NCBI RefSeq assembly: GCF_031753505.1
Contig: NC_089683.1
Location: 10,661,831 to 10,725,830, forward strand
DNA length: 64,000 nucleotides
Origin: Anomalospiza imberbis
Lineage: Eukaryota > Chordata > Aves > Passeriformes > Viduidae
Reading direction: 5' to 3'
How positions within the stretch are numbered: position 1 is the first letter of the stretch; every line of letters starts with the position of its first letter. Below are positions 11,816 to 25,100 of the stretch, in pieces. The notes under the pieces were generated by a model. The model was not told the origin of the DNA and ran no database searches. It worked only from the letters and a program-made list of their open reading frames with translations. A program made the translations under genes and the position numbers.

Positions 11816-13060
11816 AAACCTACCATCCTTTGTTTCCAGAAGGGTTTAACACTGAGATAGCTATCTTGAAGCAAAAGCAAAAACAGTAATAAAGCCTTGC
11901 ATTATTCAATTTACCAGTGCATTCAATTTTGCCTTAAATTGCTCATAAAAATGTGTGCAAGGAGAGTTTTGCCAAAAATAAAACTTCTGAAAAGGAAATT
12001 AAAAAGAAAAAATCATGCGATGGAAGTAGCCTTTGTTCTATTTCAATGATGAGGATGCTTCATCAGATTTTTAACAGACATTTTTGTGGAAATTGCTTCA
12101 AAACAGTTATCTATTTTCTTATTCTGAAAATAAAATTCTCTTGAGGCCCACAAACATAATTTTAAATATTTCAGCATAGTAAAATGTGTCCAGTAAGTAT
12201 TGAGTAAATAAAAAATGTTCCGTATTTATAAAAATAAATTAGAAAAAAAATTCTTAAATCTGCATGGGAAAATGACTTTATTATTAGCTTTCAAAAAATG
12301 CAAGCATAAACTGTGGGTTTTTAATGAAATCGCTATCCTACTCATAAGTACGTGCAATGCTATTTTTTAAAGGAGAAAATTAACTTCAACTGTAGGAAAA
12401 AAATCCTTTCTTGATTATTTAATGTACACTGAATTAATAAAGTATAAAGAAATATGTGGCTTCTCTGTTAATGGGAATTTCATACATCCTTATCAGAATA
12501 TTGTGGTTAAAGAAGTAGGGACATCCTCTTTCTTTGTCCCGAGGACTCTTTTACTCAAAACCAGATGGACATTGGAAAGAAGCACTTGAGCAACAGTTTC
12601 TAGGAGTTTCTAGGGGTGTTCTGCAGGAGGAAAGCCCTGCTCAGAGAGGAAGATCATGTCCCTCAGCATCCTGAGCAGAGAAGACAGTGGCTGGCAGGGA
12701 GTCACCTCTCTGGCCACCCCTCGGCACATCCTGAGGAGCACCTGCCTTAAAGCTGGCCAGGCTGCATCCATCCAGGACACTGGCACTGCAGTCTCTGAGC
12801 ACAGGAAAGCAATGGGCTTTCTTCTAGAAAAGACCTCTACTATTAAAAAAATAAAGCGGCAGAGAACACCTTCACCAAGTTAGAACTGAAAGCAGAGGAC
12901 ATGACAGGATTTTGGGTCTCTTTCAAGTTTTGACATCATATGGACATTTTAATGCCCTTGAGATCTTGGGTTACTGCATGAAAGGGTAAAAAGTCTCTGT
13001 CTTAAAGCAGACCCAGCAAAATTTTGAGCACATGCTTGAACATGAAATGCAAGGAATTAA
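11816..13060. other. Non-coding sequence with a GC-richer patch
   Basis: 11816-12540 is AT-rich and featureless. 12590-12880 is clearly GC-richer and starts with a short direct repeat of GTTTCTAGG. A 75-codon plus frame (12656-12883) lies in this patch without a recognisable domain. The patch could be a fragment of an unidentified mobile element or an old exon, and I cannot tell which. Confidence 0.4.
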
Positions 13061-13064
13061 CAGG

Positions 13065-13330
13065 GAGAGGCTGAGAGCTGGGACTGTTGAGTTTGGAGAA
13101 GTGTAGGTTCAGAGGGGATATTTCCAATATGTAGAAATATTTGATGGGGGAATAATGAAACCTATAGCCACTTCTCAGCAGTGCTTAGGGAAATACAAGA
13201 AATTTTGCTTAAACAGAAGAGAACACCTTTTTATATTAGGGTGGTCAAGCACTGGAACCGGTTGCCCAGCATGATGTCCTTTCCAAACACATCCATTCCA
13301 TGAGTGTGGGATTCTGTGAGGTAGTGGAGA
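13065..13330 (+). mobile_element. CR1 LINE 3'-region fragment, plus orientation
   Basis: The segment follows the order of the avian CR1 3' region: GAGAGGCTGAGAGCTGGG at its start, a GTTTGGAGAAG block, then GGTGGTCAAGCACTGGAAC and GGTTGCCCAG near 13240-13270. It is 5'-truncated, as is usual for CR1, and diverged. The terminal ATTCTATGA-type repeat is reduced to a GATTCTGTGAG remnant at about 13310. It is non-coding and has no intact reverse transcriptase. Confidence 0.8.
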
Positions 13331-15010
13331 GCTGTATTTCAGTGGAAAATTCCTCAAAACTTCTATTCAGAAAAAAACAGGATCAGAGAGGGCACCCTGA
13401 GATGCTAAGCTTCCTCACTTCTCAGAGCTTTTTTTCAGACCCTTCTTAATGTGGACCCATGCTCAGTTTTACAAGTCAGTTATTATCAAACTTTGCTTTT
13501 CTAAAAATCAGTGTAAAATTAGCTTTGTCATGTTCCCTTTTCTCTCTCTTTTTTTTCTTTTTTCCCTTCCCAGTTTGACAGTCAAAGCTTTACTTGGCAG
13601 CTAACAGTCTGGTACACATTGTTTTATGTATAGTGTGGCCCACAGACTGCTTGTCGTGCAGAGATGTGAAATTCATCTTTACAACAGGTGTCCAGCTGAA
13701 ACAGGGGCCTGCAGTGAGCACTGTGTTGGGGACCTGCACACCATCTTGTATCTTCTTACTGACCTCAAGTCACCCCATTTGTCTGCAGGGATGAAGCCTC
13801 ACTGCAATTCCTGCTCTTCCCTTCCTTCCAAATTCTTAGCTCACAGAGACCTGCTTTCAAGGTCAGAATAAAAGTGGGAGTTCAGAGGATTTTCATGATG
13901 TTGAAGTGAGCTACCACTTAGCTGAAATGAACTGCAATTTTTCTTCCAGTGTGACAGTGACAAATGGTGTTAAAAACATTAAAAGTGCTTTGTAGTAGGT
14001 TATTCATAAAGCAAGTTTAGTGCTGATTGACTTGATTTTCCTCAGGTTTCATTGTATCTACAGTAAGAGCGCTTCAGGAGAACATTTATCTTTGCTTCCA
14101 TGTAGCAGCAATCAATCTAAATAAAAACTATGAATGCAGATTGAGCCTAAGAAAGAGGATCGTTTGCAATGTCAGTTTGTCTGAGAATGCCAAAAAAGCT
14201 TCCAATAAAAATGAAAGAGCAAAATCACATTTGCTCAGTAATAAAATATTTAATAAACAATTACCAGTATTCAGGTTTTCCTTTCCTTGAGCTAAGCACA
14301 ATAGGTATGTCAACTATTTCTCTTCCTTTCTTCACTAATCACACTTAGGAAGCTTGCAGGGAAGTGAAACATTGCTTTTACCTGGTTTCTTTACTCTGCT
14401 AACAATCTGCAAGCAGTATGTAACCATATGCAGTGCTGCTCAAGGAAATACCCAGAGCTCTTCAAAGTCATCTAATTACCCATGTACCTACTACAGGACC
14501 TACTGCCTCATACTGATTTATCCATGGGACTTAAAGCTGGGCTGGAAAGACCACCTCTGAGGGGTGAAATGGAGGTTCAGCCTTTCTGACTTACTACTTA
14601 GCCCCACAGCCAGGACAGTTAATGAATGCCAAATGTGGTGTTGTGGAATTAGTCTACCAGGATCTAGCCAAAGACTGCCAATTTGTCTCACATAGGCCAG
14701 CAAGTAGCCAGATAACAATCTGAGGTAGTAACTTTGGGGTAAAATACTGGCCACTTCAAAGGCAATAAGATTTGTGGCCGTTGACACTGAGACTGTGATT
14801 TCTGCCCTGGTTGCAGATGACTAGTTCAGATCTGAGCTGCCTGTTGATGGATTTAAACTATCTTCCGAGCCACCTAGACTTTGCCTCTCCTTATGCTCGC
14901 TGCCTTCACCTCACTCCTGTAGTTTGTCTTCAGCTTTGGTCACCAGCCATAAGGTTTCTACATAAAAAGCACTAATCTCTTTCCTATCTTTCCCGTTCCC
15001 AGTGAAAGCT
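13331..15010. other. Non-coding unique sequence
   Basis: Contains a pyrimidine-rich run (13535-13570) but no convincing exon after it. No repeat family was recognised. Confidence 0.5.
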
Positions 15011-15014
15011 GTTT

Positions 15015-15125
15015 TCACTCAAGTTGTTGTTGGTGCTCTGGATGACATTGTGCAGCACACGAGGAGCGCTGGTGGGGGGAGCGCAGCAGGGAGGCTGGGC
15101 TGTCGCAGAGGTTAAGAAAACAGCT
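15015..15125. other. Short GC-rich patch
   Basis: A G-rich stretch with several CpG dinucleotides (around 15058-15110) inside AT-rich DNA. A 102-codon minus frame (15015-15323) covers it without a recognisable domain. It may be a small regulatory element or nothing functional. Confidence 0.25.
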
Positions 15126-16490
15126 TCCAAGGAGCACCCAGCCTCTGCCTTCCCTTCGTCTTCTCTGTTGTTTACTGTGCATGTGTGTGTGTAAGCATGA
15201 GTGTACTTGGAGAATATTATTTTTTTCCATGTTTCTGCTAAGCCTTTTACATGTGCCTGCAGACAGATGTTTTACAGCCCACTCAAGATTTTGTTTTTGT
15301 TTTTGTTTTTTTTTTAAACACAAATTCTCTATTTGCAGGTTCTTTCACATGTGAATTAACACTATCTGAAATGGCAGGCTCTATGAAGTTTAAATTACTC
15401 TATCACTCATGAGGAACTATGTTGTTAGTGTTACCGTTCTCCATTTCATTTAAAAAGTGAGGAAAACACAATTCAAATGTCTGCAGACTCAGCCTAATAA
15501 AAATGATATATTAGATGTCAAACTGCTCCACTCCCACCCAGCCCCTCCTTTCTTCAACCTTCCCTTCTGTTGTTCAAAAAGGAGTCATGCAATAGCTTCC
15601 TTGCTGCTGTTGGCTTTTGGAAATAGCCAGCTGATTCTGGTAGCTCGGAGATTAGTCTATTTTGCTTGCACTCAGTGAGCAATGCTGTGTAAAAACTTGC
15701 CCTGCCTTAATAATTTGGCTCTTTATGCTTCACTGGAGTTTACCAGCCCACCTTGGCTGCAGATCAGGTTTGAGATTAACCTCTATGTTCTACCAGCCAT
15801 CTGAGCTGCACAGTGGTTCACAAATCTTGCAGGATGTTTCTATAATTATGTGGAGGTGGTTTTTCAGAATAAGTCGATGAAAGAAAACCAAAATGGAGTT
15901 CTTACAGGCTGGTATTTCACACTAGTAATCAGATTAAGTCCAAGATGAATGTTGCTGGTGTTTTACAGGCACCCTCAGAATACAGAAATAATTGCAAATA
16001 TGATAGAAGGAAATGATCTGAACACTTGAAAGAAATATTAATGGAGTTAATGCTTCTAACTGTATTGCATACTAAGATTAATAGGTCCATTGCCTGAGTT
16101 ACTCAGAGCTAGTGGATGGTTCTAAGGAACATTTTCAAGCACTGGGACTGCAATATCTGTACATTTAAAGTGTCACAAGGCACCCTCTAATGGTCTGGGC
16201 CGGGGCCAGGTGGCATCCTGCGCACAGCGCACAATTCCTAGGAACAGCTTGGGATCTTGCACAAGCATTTCCCAACTGTTTAGATATGACCATCCTATTT
16301 AAGAGAGTATAAAATCTTAGTAATGTAGATACAGGCTGTTCCCTGCCAGCTGGCTGCAACACCAGAGAATGGCACTGGGCACATTTAATTGATTAATATT
16401 GACACAGCCAAAGAGGCCAGAGGAATTTTGCCACAAGTTTGAAAGGAACCAGCATTTGGCTGGTGCTGTGCAAGCATCACTTCCAATCTG
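15126..16490. other. Non-coding unique sequence
   Basis: No supported gene or repeat, apart from a T-rich run at 15290-15316. Confidence 0.55.
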
Positions 16491-16494
16491 TAGT

Positions 16495-16635
16495 TCTTAA
16501 AGCACTTTACTAAAAGGACTAAGAACTAGTCTCAGTTTACACAGGGAAAGTAATATGTGGAGAGGCTAAATGGCTTGAATAGGTCACAGATTTCATCTGT
16601 GGCAAAGAAAGTAAGAGATTCCTGTATCAGCATAA
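16495..16635 (-). mobile_element. MIR/CORE-SINE-like remnant, minus orientation
   Basis: Reading along the plus strand, the order CTCAGTTTACACAGGG, GAGAGGCTAAATGGCTTG, AGGTCACAGATTT, then GTGGCAAAG matches the reverse complement of the MIR-type SINE core (the region giving cacttaacctctctg, gtgaccttgg and ctgccac in sense orientation). The copy is old and lacks a recognisable tRNA-like head. Confidence 0.55.
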
Positions 16636-17610
16636 CTTCATGTCTTATTGTCAGATTCATTTATAGCTTTCACCTTGATGTGTAACCTTCAGTTTCATAT
16701 CTGAGTTTCAGTACGTCTTCAGATGTCTTCAGCAATCAGGCCATTCCTCCTTTCTGTGCCCTTAACCAAGTCTCTTTACTGTCTCATCACTTTAAGCTGA
16801 AAATCTGTCTGAATTTAAATGTGGGAGAACTCCCTTTTCCTGTATACTGGCCAGATTGTTACTTACCATGTTATACCATCTGTTTATATTTTCTTTACGT
16901 GCGAACCTGCTGTAAAAATTATCTTAGTGAAAAATTGAAGAATCCACTATTACTGCTCTTTAGAAAGCCAAAGAAACAAGAGAGACAGATCACCAAAATT
17001 GAATCTGTCATTCTTGTAGGTTTTGACACTGAAAACTTTTTTTAAAAATTCTGTGCTGCATTTTTTACTTTATTTAAAATGTAAAATAGGCATCTGCAGC
17101 CCAGATTTTCTGACTTATAGCTGCTTCTTTAGCTAAAAGTCATCTCCCACTCAGTACATATCTTTTCTCTAGGGGCTCTTGTGACCCCAGCTGCCATGAT
17201 GGTTTGAAAATGCTGAGTTAGCACCACTGTGCTTTATATTTGCACTGTATTTGTTGGCTTTTCTTCTTACATTTGGGTGGAACCTTGACAAAATCTCGCA
17301 GCCCTCTCTCTGAGGAAAAAAAGGGGAAATATAAGGAAAACAAACATTGCAAAAACTGTGACATCTCAGGGGGCCATGACTGAAGTAAGGAGAAGAGGTG
17401 CAAGGGATTTTCCGAGATTCAAAGACGCATCAAGTGAGGCAGCACCCCCTGAGTGTGTGCTGGGTGCTTGCGGGCGCTGCTGATGCTCCGCCTGGACAGA
17501 GGGTGGGGCAGGGGGTTAATGCCTATGGCTGCCACAACTTCTGCTTCCTGAGTGAGTTTGAGAGAAATACAGGTCTGTGGTGGTTATTTCATCCTCCCCA
17601 TAATCAAGCA
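16636..17610. other. Non-coding unique sequence
   Basis: No supported feature. The frames at 16821-17045 (plus) and 17218-17403 (minus) have no domain. Confidence 0.55.
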
Positions 17611-17611
17611 A

Positions 17612-17676
17612 AGCAAAGCAAACTAAATCAACAAACCAAAACCCCACAAACAAACAAAACAAAAGAAAAAAATTAA
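17612..17676 (+). repeat. A/C-rich low-complexity tract abutting LTR
   Basis: Irregular CAAA/CCAAAAC units run up to the first base of the LTR at 17677. It resembles the longer A/C tract at 11665-11815. Confidence 0.75.
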
Positions 17677-18212
17677 TGTAATGGCTTAATCCCAGCAGGC
17701 ATCTTGGCCTCATACAGGCTCACTACTCCTCTCAACAGGTTGAAGGAAAGAGTCAGAAAAAGTAAAAGAGGGAAAACTCATGGGTTGAGATAAAGACACT
17801 TTAATAGGTAAGGCAAAAAGCCATTTGCACAAGCACAGCAAAATAAGGAATTAAGTCCTTGTTTCCCATTGGCAGGGAGATGTTCAGCCATCCCCAGGAA
17901 GCAGCAGCTCCATGACATGTTACATTAACATCTTCCCTTGGTTTTTATTGCTGAGCAGGAAGTCATATGATTTGGGATATCCCTTGGGTCAGTTGGGATT
18001 AGCTGTCCCACCTGTGTCACTTCCCATCTCCTTGTGAATCCCCAGACATCCTGGTGGGATGGAAAGAAAAAGGCCTTGATGCTACATAAACACTGATCAG
18101 CAATAACAAAAACATCTCTATCTTTTCAATCCCGTTTTCAGCACAAATCCAAGGCACAGCACCTTCTTCTACTATGAAGAAAATGAACTCTACCCCAGCC
18201 AAAACCAGTACA
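17677..18212 (-). mobile_element. Solo LTR of an avian endogenous retrovirus (ERVL-like), minus orientation
   Basis: Read on the minus strand this 536 bp segment begins TGTACTGGTTTTGGCTGGG and ends with a GGGATTAAGCCATTACA motif, so it has TG...CA termini. Its internal order matches an LTR type that I know to be widespread in birds: TTTGTGCTGAAAAC, GTTATTGCTGATCAG, AGGGATATCCCAAATCAT, a TATA-like AATAAAAA at about 17944-17949, and an ATTAAA polyadenylation-type signal (plus strand 17800-17805) just before GTCTTTATCTCAACCC. No viral gene flanks it on either side, so it is best read as a solo LTR left after recombination. I could not find matching 5-6 bp target-site duplications (attaa before, atgag after). 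A 96-codon hydrophobic minus frame (18017-18307) overlaps it and is fortuitous. The ERVL-class assignment is from memory. Confidence 0.82.
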
Positions 18213-19032
18213 ATGAGAGCAATGAAGAAGGTAAAAATGGAAACTAGAAAGGAAAGGAAGAGAAAACATGGGCAGGAAATTTTATGGGGCAGTAAGATGT
18301 ATGACAAAATGCTCAGCTACATCTTATAGAAAAGTTTCCTCTTGCTTATTTTTTTTTTCCTGACATACAAAGGGCAGTAAAAAGCTGAAAAAAAAAATCA
18401 GTAACAAGATTGTGGGGTCTCTGTTACTGGAACTATGAGTGAACAAAAATTGCCAGAAATGGAGAAGACACAGAACTTCGGGGCAGGTTTCACTGGTATG
18501 TAGGGGGTTGTCAGTGGTGGGGGCTATAGCTCAGTCTTGTCCCACTGTGTATCATTTGCAGAAAAAGTAAGATCAAGACTAGCAGTTTATGGCATTGAGG
18601 TTCCACATTCTAAGACAAAATTTTGATCTCTCACAAGGATGCTAATTATACTGAGGACAATACATGAAAGGTATTCCTAAGAGTAATGCTGAAAATGATG
18701 CATTACAGACAAGATTTATCAGACAGAAAGACCCTTCCTAATTAGAATCTGCCTTCCTTAGAACACTGACACTCAGTTGTCCTTCAAGGGCTCGCCTTAA
18801 CTCTACTGACTCTTTCTATGCACCATACTCTTCTTTCATAGATTGAAATTTAGTTTGATCAGATATTAACAAAAAATTGTTCTCACTTCCTGCTCTCCCA
18901 CCCCTGAATACCACAAGAGGCATGTGGAAACAGAGAAATCAATGAAGTGATACAGGAATAGGAATATAAAATATATGGCAAAATTTTAGTTTTCTACCCA
19001 TAATCTGTGGAGTAGCCATTGAAGTTCTGTGG
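18213..19032. other. Non-coding unique sequence
   Basis: No endogenous retrovirus internal sequence is recognisable after the LTR and no gene is seen. Confidence 0.55.
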
Positions 19033-19152
19033 CTAGTTTGGGCCAAATTTAAGAAAATTTATTGAAGAAAATAAATTTAAGAAAGAGTCTTAGGAAAGAA
19101 ACTTTGGGCCAAATTTAAGAAAGATGACCCCCCCTAGTTTGGGCCAAATTTA
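19033..19152 (+). repeat. Local direct-repeat cluster
   Basis: The core TTTGGGCCAAATTTA occurs three times in 120 bases (19037-19051, 19103-19117, 19138-19152). The first and third copies also share a leading CTAG, and the first and second share a trailing AGAAA. The spacers are purine-rich. The unit contains a small palindrome (TTGGGCCAA). This looks like a decayed minisatellite or serial local duplication. Confidence 0.8.
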
Positions 19153-22100
19153 GAGGGTCTGTCAGAGAAGGTCCTGATGGTAAAAATAGAGTAGTCTTGG
19201 AAGTACATATGACTGAAAGCCTGTGTTTCTCTTAACACAGAGAGAAGAGATATCTCAGAGGACACATGAAAATACATTATAGATTATATAATTAAAAATT
19301 ACTACAAGAATAACAGAATAAACTCTTTTCCATGACACTGAGGATAGCACAAGGATTAATGGGTTCAAATTAAAGGCAATGAATTTTAATGCAAAGGTGT
19401 TACCAATGAAGGGATTAAGCCCTGGGGATCCTGAAGAGTTATTCTATAAGAATAATTAAAATGCAACTGTTTAGAATGACAGAGGCTGAACTTTGTCAGC
19501 ACTGGAAAGGGAGGAGAAATAGAGCACTACTAGAGGTTTCTTTCAGATTTATTTGCTGCAATTAATATGCATATACATATATGATTCATATTCATACACA
19601 TTTTTTTCAGCTCAGAGGGAGGTCTCTGCAGTTGCTGAATATTTCTGCTTTAGTACAAACACTGCATAGTGAGTCCTAATGAACATCTGATTTTAACTGT
19701 TCTCCAGCTTTACTTTCCATTTAATTGCTTCATTGGTATTGCTTGCTGGTGTGATATCACCACTTATTACCTTTGTTTTTCTCCCTTCTCCTCCTTTTTC
19801 CAGCAGCCTGAGCTTCCCTTTTTCTCACAGCTGTTACTTAACCCTCAGCTTTGAAGAGTTATTTTCAGAGTGGAAGTGTAAGATACTTTCCATGACCATC
19901 CAAGTTGACCTTGGAACTTCTAAACTGTGGAAACTGAGATTGACACACAGATCTGCTTTTAAAGCACCTGACAAAATCAAGTGCAGAGCTACTGGAGGAA
20001 GGGACCTCTTCTTCCCCTGCAATTTACCAAAGTCATCGCTGTCAAAACTGAGGAAGATGGATTTGGCTCTCTGGCCAAAAGTTCTGCTCAAGCACTTAGC
20101 CTGTTGGGAAGCCAAGATCCACAACATTTTCTGGCTTCCAGATTACTGATCAAGGTGGCCCCTAGTAAGTGTTCAGAGCTAAACAAACTAAATGATGACT
20201 TCCTTTACCAATACAGGGCCACTGCTCTGCAGAACTTGCAAATTTGCCATAATGTAAACATCCTTCCATCATAACAGAAACAGATGTCTTTCTATTAGTT
20301 ATGTTGCTATGTCTGCAGGTGCCAAAAGCATCACACATAGTATTTGCTCTCTGCCCGAAATAGTGATGAGCAAACTTTAGACAGTTTGGTGAAAATTCTG
20401 TTATGGCTGGATGGGAGTTTAACTTCTGTGACCTCCACAAATCAGGAGAAAGAGCTGTAGAAATCTATGGGTTTTTTTTATTATTATTTGAAACTGAAAA
20501 TCTGCAGGAATTAGGTATAAAATTATTTGTCCACTTTCAGTTACTTATCATCCTTAGAAAATATAGAACAGTAAATTACTGACCCTGTTCATAAAAGAGT
20601 GGTTCTGTGGATTCAAATCCTGTGTTTTGATATTTCTTCAAATCTAGAAATCAAGAATTAAGGTTTCTTTAAGAAAAGAGATGTCTTGCATGGACCAGGA
20701 GAGAAATCAAGTTTCTATTTAGGTAACAAATTGTATAACAAATAGGGAAATAACTATATTTATAACAGTTCTGCCTTATGTCATGAGTTGAAGAGGAAAA
20801 CTAAATAGACAACGTAAAAAATATTCACTTCAAAAAAGTGTTGTTAAGCTTCTTGACAAAATCTTAGGTTGTACCCAAGAGATGTTCAAAGCATCAAAGA
20901 ACTTCAGTGAAGAACTCCAGTCTCCTGAATTACATTTGCAGCTGATTTATTTGTTTATGAAACACAAATGCCAGCCCTATATATAAGTTGACTCCCACAC
21001 AGATACTGAAGAGATCCAGGTCCAAATGTCCACATCTCAGTTTACCTATATTTTTAAAAAATTAAAATCCCAGTTTTATTGGAAAAACCCAAGCAGCTAG
21101 GAATTTATATTCCTGTGCTCTACTTTCTAATAATATCTTTTTCCATGATTAGATAATGTAGTGGTGGGATTATTAGAAATACAACAATATGCACCTCAAA
21201 GGCTTCTGGTAATTATTTGTCTCTTGCTGCTGCTGGTTCTTCTATTCTGAGCTGAAGGCCACACTAGAAAAAATATAAAATAAATGTGTACCTGCAATAA
21301 ATTTGCCCTGCCTTGAAACTGCTCGCCAAAATTGCAAAGTAGTTAATTTTGTAACTGGTTTTTCTGACAATATTTGTGTGAATTTTTCTCCTGTGAGATG
21401 GCATCTAAAGAGCTAGGGATTCTTATAAGATAAAACCAAATGTTATGAGTTAATTAGTACCAAAATGTGAATGACAGACAGTCTCCTCAACCAGGCTTGG
21501 TGAATGAAGGAAAGAGATTTATCATTTTGAAAGTTGCTAATTGTGCCTGTTTCTCTGTTTGGAGAAGGGAGTCTGTAGGTCTGGGCCAGTTGCCCTTGGG
21601 GACCTATCTGTTAACTCACTGTCACCTTCTCTTGAGATACCATCATCTTGTAATTCTGAGCAATAAAATTTATAATTGTTGGTCTTTTGAAGCCCATCAC
21701 TAAAGGACACTAACACAGTTTGTTTACTCTGAAGGAGTTCACAAGAAAAAGTTCAGTAATTAGATGAGGATAATGGGTTGGTACCAAGAATAAACCAGGC
21801 CAAATACACACTTCTATTTCAAGCAGACTTCTATTTAGCTTTGTTTTACAGTAGAAAAAAAAAACATCAGAATGAAAATAACTCCAAAAAGAGTTGTTGT
21901 TGTTGTTTTTAATTAGGGAAGTATTTACCCTAAAAGCATCAGCTCATCTTGTAATTACTTATCATTTAACCTGTAGCTACATTAATTTATGAGTTGGGTT
22001 TCATTTCCATGAATTGCTTACTTTTTGCCCTGTTAGCAATAGTAAAAACACAGAGATGATAATTCATGGAATTGATGTTTAGCTGGCTAAATGTAGACTT

Positions 22101-25100
22101 TGTCTTAGGGAATCTTCTGTCTTATTCATAATTTGTTCCCAAAAATATATACTGGCTCCGATTAAAGAAAGTTCCTTTACTCCAAGTCTAAATTTGCACA
22201 TGCCTTGCAATGGGTCAGATCACATGCAGAGTGATTGGAGTGCACTTGGTTAGTTTTCCGAGTTGATGTCATGACAGTCTTGGCTGCACCAGTTAGTATA
22301 TGAAGAAGAAGCAGTCTTGAAAGCGTAACGTGTCTTCATTCTGTGTAATGAGGTTTAAGAGATGGACTGAACCCCTGTTCTGCTTCTTTGACCTGTTTTG
22401 GATCTGACTGGATCAAATCTCTGTACTGCATTACCTTGCATTCCTGGCTCCAGATTTAGACATGTCCGGTCCATCACTAGCTCTTTTATGTTGCTTAGAA
22501 CATGAAAATTGGTGCAATGTCATTAGATGATTTTTGGCACAAAGTAAATAAATAAAATTTTAAAAAATATATTATTTAAATAATAAATTTCCATAACAGC
22601 AATGCTTGCCAACTTTGGGACAGATCTAACACTGGACCCATATCAGGCACAGTCCACTGGCCACATCTGCACGAGTAAGCAGTGCTGAGGCCTATTATAT
22701 AGCTCTGAGGTTGTGACCCAGTTTGGCCATGTTCCTGTTAAACTCAAATCTTTCTAAGCAAGGATTCTGCATCCAAATTCCCCATGGAGAATACTGCATG
22801 CACAGCACTAACTACCCAGTTACGCCTCGGAATTGTTTGCAAGGACCTGTTAAGGAAAGAAATACAGACCACCAAGTTCCAGGCCTGGGATCTTAGCCAT
22901 TTACTATCATGGAGATGATAATTATTTTTGTACCAATGACAGGAGCTCCAGAGGAAGCGCAGCACCTGGTCCCAAGGAGCTGCACATGGAAGCACTGCCA
23001 GGTTCTTCAGGGTGATTTCAACAATGGTGGTGACAGTGTCTGACAGAGGTGACAGTGGTTATGCCATCAGCCTCCTTTGTCCCTTGTATTCTTCAGCTCT
23101 GAGAGCTAAAATGTGGATGACCAAATGTGAGAGTTTCAAAAGAAGTGTTGAACTAGAGGCCTCCCTCCCCAGACAGGATCTGGACAAATGCCAGGTTTAC
23201 GGAAGAGCCCTGGAGACTGATGTAGGACTGAGTCCAGTAAAACTGCTGTCTCACCTGGTCTTCCCGAGAAGGATGAACATTGATAGTGAGCATGATGGTT
23301 GCTAGGAGAAGGCATTCAATTACATTTATCTGGAGGAACAGTTTAGTTCTCTGACATTTTCAGAAAAAATTGGCTTTGTGTTTCTTGTAGCATATAGGAA
23401 GTTTTGACAACATCATGAATGAACATTTATAATTTAACCCCCTGACATTAACATTAATTTGGGTGCTTTTGAATGAGACGGCTAATATGTCACTCACTAT
23501 ATGTTTTCTTTATGTTACTGTTTTAACCTCTGAGACAAAGATGCTTTCTTCAAGAATTTTCCCTTGCCTCACTGAGAAACTCCTTGCTTCCAAACAGTGC
23601 ATCATCGATGAAATGATTTCTGACATCTAACGGCTTTTCTGATAAAGAAAAAACACCTTTGAAATACTGAATTTAATGGCAGATGATTAGATGGTCTGAC
23701 AGCATTATTAATGGGCAGTATGAGATGAAAGTTAAACTGGCATTTTTATGCCCATTCCCTTGGCCAGATGTTTGGCAGGACCAGATGTTGCTCTTGTTTT
23801 CTTCCAGCATCACCTACAACAGAATGAAACATAAAACATAGCCACTGAAGCCACTGGAAATTGCTACCTCTGCCTCCTGAAGGCCTGGGGGATGTTCACA
23901 ATTACTGGTCCACCAAGTCTTACTCTGCTGATTAGTGCTTGGCTTGGCAAGATATTGTTTGACTTCCAGCACCTGTGAGAATATCCCCAGAGTATGGAAA
24001 GCCACCTCCAAGGTTATTTGCTCTAAGCAGACACATGATACATTGGTGGACAAAAATAATTTTTCAAAATCAGGCACTTCAAACTGTTTGTGTTTAGGGG
24101 AAAGCCTTTGCTTTTTTTTTACTTTCACTAGTTTGTGTGACCACTCCTGAAAATAAAAGGTTCTTAAAAAAAAATTGAAAAACAATTTCGTCATTCATGT
24201 TTCTGTTTTAGTTTAACATATTTGATGTTCCTATTAGTTCCACTTGGAGAGAGAAAAAGGCTTTCATTCTGCATTAGCTGATTGTTTCCATCAGTCTCCT
24301 TTCCCTCTTCCCCCCCATTTTTCACACCTCCTACTGTGTATGAACGCCTGCTGCACCATTTATTTTTGCAATGTGTAAACTGTTACTTCCTCCAACAAAT
24401 CAGATCTGCTTAGGTTGAAATTAAAGATCTGAAGTGGTGATCATCCTGCTAGTCTGATGTTTTAAGATTTCTGTGCTAGTCAAGAAGCAGCTGCCCTGTT
24501 CTGCCTATATATCTTTTCTTAATTCTGAAAAATAATTATGGAATCAGAAATTAATTATTTTGGCTTATAAGAAAATGAGAAGTATCTGTTACAGGAAATA
24601 CAAGCTGCAGTTCTTCCAGTGAGAAGAAATCTGGAAGGTAAAAGGGTGAGAAATAATTGACCTCTCTTTGGTGCCTCCAAGCAGCAAGCAGGAGTGCCTG
24701 GAACTCAGATTTTAGTGCCAAGGTTCAAGGTCATGGTATGGACAGATTAAAAATGGACAGATCTGGCTAAGATAGAAGGAAGAGTGTGGCCTTCTTGTAT
24801 AGATCTTCTGCTCATGTGAGTTCTCCTCACATCTCAAAATACCTTCCTTGTCTGCAATTGAAAAATTTTTCATTTGTGCAAGGATTTGTAGGATGAATTC
24901 TGTACATTGTGTACTCTTTTATTTAAAGTAAAATACATGATGCTACACTGGTCTGGTATCTCAGCAATGATTGTTGTAATTTCTAGGACAGGAGCTGGCA
25001 TATATATCCAGAGGATGGTACAACCTGTCTGACATGTCCCAGGATAGGTCAAGCCATGCCACTGCCTCTCTGGAAGAGTCACTGGCTGTAAGGGGAATTG

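Noticed and set aside
11587..11880. Lys/Pro-rich and Phe/Gly-rich frames on opposite strands
   Set aside because: Products of the A/C low-complexity tract.
18017..18307. Hydrophobic 96-codon minus-strand frame resembling a membrane protein
   Set aside because: Overlaps the solo LTR. The hydrophobic run is produced by T-rich LTR and flank sequence.
19733..20149. 138-codon plus-strand open frame
   Set aside because: Overlapped by 97- and 92-codon frames on both strands, with no domain and no splice support.
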